A stretch of DNA of 64,000 bases from Agromyces flavus. GTDB lineage: Bacteria > Actinomycetota > Actinomycetes > Actinomycetales > Microbacteriaceae. Below, one piece after another: positions 61,299 to 64,000 of the stretch. The position numbers and the translations under genes are program-made. The notes below the pieces were generated by a model. That model saw only the letters and a list, made by a program, of their open reading frames with translations. It searched no databases and was not told the DNA's origin. Location of the stretch: contig NZ_LT629755.1 of assembly GCF_900104685.1 (NCBI RefSeq), positions 248,001-312,000 on the forward strand, read 5' to 3'. Numbering within the stretch: position 1 is the stretch's first letter; each line of letters opens with the position of its first letter.

Positions 61299-62621
61299 AT
61301 GGACTCCATGTCGACCTCCGAACTCGCGCGCGCCGGCGCGCGCACCACCACCTCCGACCCCGCGAAGGCCCAGGGCACCGCCCTGCCGTGGCGTGTGCTC
61401 CTCGTCCTCGCCTCCGCCGTCTTCCTCTCCATCACGATCGAGATGCTGCCGACCGGCCTGCTTCCCGAGATGAGCGCCGACCTCGGGGTCGGCGAGCCGC
61501 TCGTGGGCCTGCTCGTCTCGGTCTTCGCGTTCACGGTCGTCGTGACCTCGACGCCGCTCACCGCGATCACCCGGCGGATGTCGCGGCGCACCCTGCTCAC
61601 CGCGGTGCTCGTCCTGCTCGCGGCATCCACCCTGCTGAGTGCCGTCGTGCCCGAGTACTGGATGCTCATCGGCGTGCGCGTCGTCGGCGGCATCGCGCAC
61701 GGCGTGTTCTGGGCGCTCGTCGGCGCCTACCCCGCTCGCGTCGTGGCCGAGGGCCAGCTCGGCCGGGCCATCTCGATCGTGCTGGGCGGCGGCACGATCG
61801 CCCTCATCGCGGGCGTGCCGCTCGCGACCGCGCTCGGCCAGGCGCTCGGCTGGCGCCCCGCATTCGCGGTGGTCGCGGGGCTGACGTTCGCCGGGGCGCT
61901 CCTGATGCGGGCCGTGCTGCCGGCGGATGGCGCGACCTCGACGGTGCGCGAGGGTGCCGTGGTGCCGGACGAGCCGGCCGCCTCGTCCGCCGCTCGCGCG
62001 CACGCGGCATCCGCTCGCCCCGCCGGCACGACCGCCGTGCTCGTCGTGTGCGTGGTGACCGCGATCGTGATGACCGGGCAGTACGCGGCGCTCACCTACA
62101 TCGCGCCGATCCTCACCGACGTGGTCGGGGCGCCGGCGTCGGCCGTCGCGCCGCTGCTGTTCGCCTCCGGGATCGCGGGCGCGGCCGGCCTCGCGGTGGC
62201 GGGCACGCGGTTCGCTCGGAACGGCATCCGCACGCTCGTCCTCGCCCTGGCGGTGATCGCGGCATCCCTCGTCGTGCTGACATCGGTGCCCGCGCTGTGG
62301 CCGGCCGTCTTCGCGTACCTCGTGTGGGGCTTCGCGTTCGGTGCGGTGCCGCCCCTGCTCCAGACCCGCCTCCTGCAGGCCGCCGCGCCCGAGCGACGCG
62401 ACGCCGCGAGCGCGCTCTACACGACGGGGTTCAACATCGGCATCGGCGGCGGTGCGCTCATCGGCGGGCTGCTCTTCGGCTCGTTCGGCGTGGGATCCAT
62501 CCCGCTCGCCTTCGTCGTGCTGGCCGTGCTCGCGGCCGTGATCGTGGCGTCCTCGACGCTCCGGATGTCGCGGGTGCGCGTCGCCGCAGCCACCGGCTCG
62601 GTGCGCACGTCGAGCGCGTAG
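61299..62621 (+). CDS. MFS transporter, DHA1 family
   Basis: 440 aa with twelve membrane helices split by a polar loop (about residues 210-240). The first-loop motif and antiporter-type helices fit DHA1 drug/metabolite exporters such as the AraJ or PbuE branch: EMLPTGLLPEMSADLGV at helix 1, RRMSRRTLLTAVLVLLAA after helix 2, LIGVRVVGGIAHGVFWALVG, and SVFAFTVVVTSTPLTAI. The start could be 61299 or 61308 (both Met). Substrate unknown. Confidence 0.93.
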   Translation: MDSMSTSELARAGARTTTSDPAKAQGTALPWRVLLVLASAVFLSITIEMLPTGLLPEMSADLGVGEPLVGLLVSVFAFTVVVTSTPLTAITRRMSRRTLLTAVLVLLAASTLLSAVVPEYWMLIGVRVVGGIAHGVFWALVGAYPARVVAEGQLGRAISIVLGGGTIALIAGVPLATALGQALGWRPAFAVVAGLTFAGALLMRAVLPADGATSTVREGAVVPDEPAASSAARAHAASARPAGTTAVLVVCVVTAIVMTGQYAALTYIAPILTDVVGAPASAVAPLLFASGIAGAAGLAVAGTRFARNGIRTLVLALAVIAASLVVLTSVPALWPAVFAYLVWGFAFGAVPPLLQTRLLQAAAPERRDAASALYTTGFNIGIGGGALIGGLLFGSFGVGSIPLAFVVLAVLAAVIVASSTLRMSRVRVAAATGSVRTSSA

Positions 62622-62634
62622 CTCGTACCCGTTT

Positions 62635-62648
62635 CCGTCGCTCGACGG
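62635..62648 (+). terminator. small hairpin after the MFS gene
   Basis: CCGTCG (62635-62640) pairs with CGACGG (62643-62648) with only a 2-base loop, 14 bases after the stop codon. The rest of the 222-base gap to nagA (62622-62843) shows no gene. Confidence 0.35.
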
Positions 62649-62843
62649 AGTCACAGCCAATCCACGGGTTCCGCACGGCACGATGGTCCTGCAACCGACG
62701 TCCGGGGGTGGACGCGGAGGTCCGATCGGGGGATGCGGACCGCACGCGGGTCGGGGCCGAGGGCGATGGGGAGCACGCCGCGGTCCCGCCCCACGCGTGA
62801 CGCTCGGGTCGCGTCGTGTCGCGCCCGGTCTAGGTCGAGCCGC

Positions 62844-63989
62844 TCAGGCGAGGCGCCGGCCGGCGCCCCAGACGCCCTCGACCGCCAGGTCGTCGTCGAG
62901 CAGCACGGCGTCGGCCGCGAACCCGGGTTCGAGCCGGCCGAGATCGTGCGCACGGCCGATGGCGGCGGCGGGAGTCGAGGTCGCGGAGGCGACGGCCTCC
63001 TCGATCGTGAGGCCGGACTCGACGACCGCGCGGTGCAGCGCGACATCCTGCGTCAGCGTGGACCCGGCGATCGCGCCGCCCTCGACGAGGCGAGCGACGC
63101 CGTCGCGCACGTCGACGTCGAGCGACCCGAGCCCGTAGCGTCCGTCGGCCGCGCCGGTGGCCGCCATGGCGTCGGTCACGAGCGCGACCCGGCCGGGCGC
63201 ACCGGCGAACGCGAGCCGCACGACGTCGGGGTGCACGTGGACGCCGTCGCCGATGACCTCGAGCGTGACGTGGTCGGCGCGCATCGCCGCGACGACCGGC
63301 CCGGGCGCGCGGTGATGGATGCCGCGCATGCCGTTGAACGCATGCGTGAGGATCGACGCCCCCGATTCGAACGCCCGCAGCGCCGTGTCGAAGTCGGCGC
63401 CCGTGTGTCCGAGGGCGACCGCGACGCGCGCCTCGGTGAAGCGCGCGACGGCGTCGTCGGCCCCGTCGTGCTCGGGGGCGATCGTGATCTGGCGGAGCGT
63501 GCCATCCGACGCCGTCAACAGCCGGTCGACGGTCTCGGCGTCAGGCGAGCGCAGCTGCGCAGGGTCGTGCGCGCCGCGGAAGTCGTGGTCGAGGAACGGC
63601 CCCTCGAGGTGGGAGCCGAGCACGAGCGGGTCGGATGCCGCGACGCGGGCGATCTCGCCCAGCCTCTGTTCGAGCTCGGCGATCGTCGCGGTCACGAGCG
63701 AGAGGACCGTGCGCGTCGTGCCGTGCGCGCGGTGCGTGGCGAGCACGGTCGCGATGGCGTCCTCGCCGTCGTCGGCCGACGCGCCGCCGCCGCCGTGGCA
63801 GTGCAGGTCGACGAAGCCGGGCGTGAGCCAGCGGCCCGCGGCATCCGTCACCTCGGCACCGGCGGGGATCCCGTCGCGCCACGCGTCGCCGACGCCTCGA
63901 GCGGCCACGCGGTCGCCCTCGAACCGCACCCACGCGTCGAGCGCCGTGTCGCCGCCGGACACCAGGCGGGCGGAGTGGATCACGGTCAC
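62844..63989 (-). CDS. nagA: N-acetylglucosamine-6-phosphate deacetylase
   Basis: 381 aa. Removes acetate from GlcNAc-6-phosphate to give the NagB substrate. TIM-barrel amidohydrolase: the metal site FVDLHCHGGGG, the Glu in GSHLEGPFLDHDFRGAHDPAQ, the His in LGHTGADF and LTHAFNGMRGIHHRAPG, and the catalytic Asp in VTDAMAATG. The GTG at 63989 starts the reading frame; GTG 63983 is also possible. It lies apart from nagB, in the opposite direction, at the window edge, so upstream context is missing. Confidence 0.93.
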   Translation of the reverse strand: MTVIHSARLVSGGDTALDAWVRFEGDRVAARGVGDAWRDGIPAGAEVTDAAGRWLTPGFVDLHCHGGGGASADDGEDAIATVLATHRAHGTTRTVLSLVTATIAELEQRLGEIARVAASDPLVLGSHLEGPFLDHDFRGAHDPAQLRSPDAETVDRLLTASDGTLRQITIAPEHDGADDAVARFTEARVAVALGHTGADFDTALRAFESGASILTHAFNGMRGIHHRAPGPVVAAMRADHVTLEVIGDGVHVHPDVVRLAFAGAPGRVALVTDAMAATGAADGRYGLGSLDVDVRDGVARLVEGGAIAGSTLTQDVALHRAVVESGLTIEEAVASATSTPAAAIGRAHDLGRLEPGFAADAVLLDDDLAVEGVWGAGRRLA

Positions 63990-64000
63990 GGGCAGCGCGC

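Overview
The window is about 64 kb of very GC-rich DNA, densely coded on both strands, with many GTG starts, 4-base ATGA/GTGA gene overlaps and actinobacterial gene families (cell-division protein PerM next to purN-purH, a DUF3817 membrane protein before guaA, ROK-regulated sugar ABC operons without their own ATPase). This points to an actinomycete, most likely a Microbacteriaceae such as Agromyces or a relative. The genus is inference. No rRNA, tRNA, IS element, prophage or CRISPR array was seen. Most of the window looks like core chromosome, with accessory-looking islands at about 1.3-3.3 kb, 20.4-25.0 kb and 33.4-39.1 kb.

Layout. 0-3.3 kb: the tail of a SURF1-like membrane protein, an HtrA-type protease, then a two-gene unit of a PLL-like lectin/metalloprotease and a HEAT-repeat protein. 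3.3-13.6 kb: DUF3817-guaA, lactate dehydrogenase, a DGPF protein with an ECF42-type sigma factor, a Bax-inhibitor-like protein, a glycerophosphodiesterase, a UvrD/PcrA helicase and a Nudix hydrolase. 13.6-18.0 kb: a flavin electron-transfer operon (flavocytochrome, FMN-carrier, ApbE), facing a DUF72 protein and a VIT-family metal transporter. 18.1-20.4 kb: sucCD behind a promoter with two palindromic operators. 20.4-25.0 kb: two tandem paralogous secreted prealbumin-fold proteins with duplicated, probably structured 5' leaders. 25-32 kb: membrane proteins, perM-purN-purH and an amino-acid dehydrogenase. 32-39 kb: a membrane-fused dimethylarginine hydrolase, a 30-residue leader peptide before a heterodimeric ABC exporter, and a fold-type III PLP-decarboxylase homologue that lacks the PLP lysine. 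39-46.5 kb: a patatin-like membrane protein, a LuxR-type two-component system, an alkyltransferase-like protein and a GNAT. 46.5-50 kb: icd and a P1B ATPase. 50-58 kb: an amino-sugar operon (ROK regulator, ABC importer, GH3 hexosaminidase, ROK kinase, NagB). 58-64 kb: a TetR/membrane-protein pair, a small DUF2568-like protein, purU, an MFS exporter and nagA.

How it fits together. The 50-58 kb operon and nagA together make a route from imported amino-sugar oligomer to fructose-6-phosphate. sucCD and icd share the operator TCTCGA-N2-TCGAGA, so these TCA genes probably share a regulator. At least ten genes have a TANNNT -10 box ending only 6-9 bases before the start codon, so much of the region is probably expressed from leaderless mRNAs, and this rule fixes several starts. 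The candidates I consider most novel are the non-secreted lectin-metalloprotease/HEAT pair, the lysine-less decarboxylase homologue, the leader-peptide ABC exporter and the duplicated leader RNA of the prealbumin proteins.
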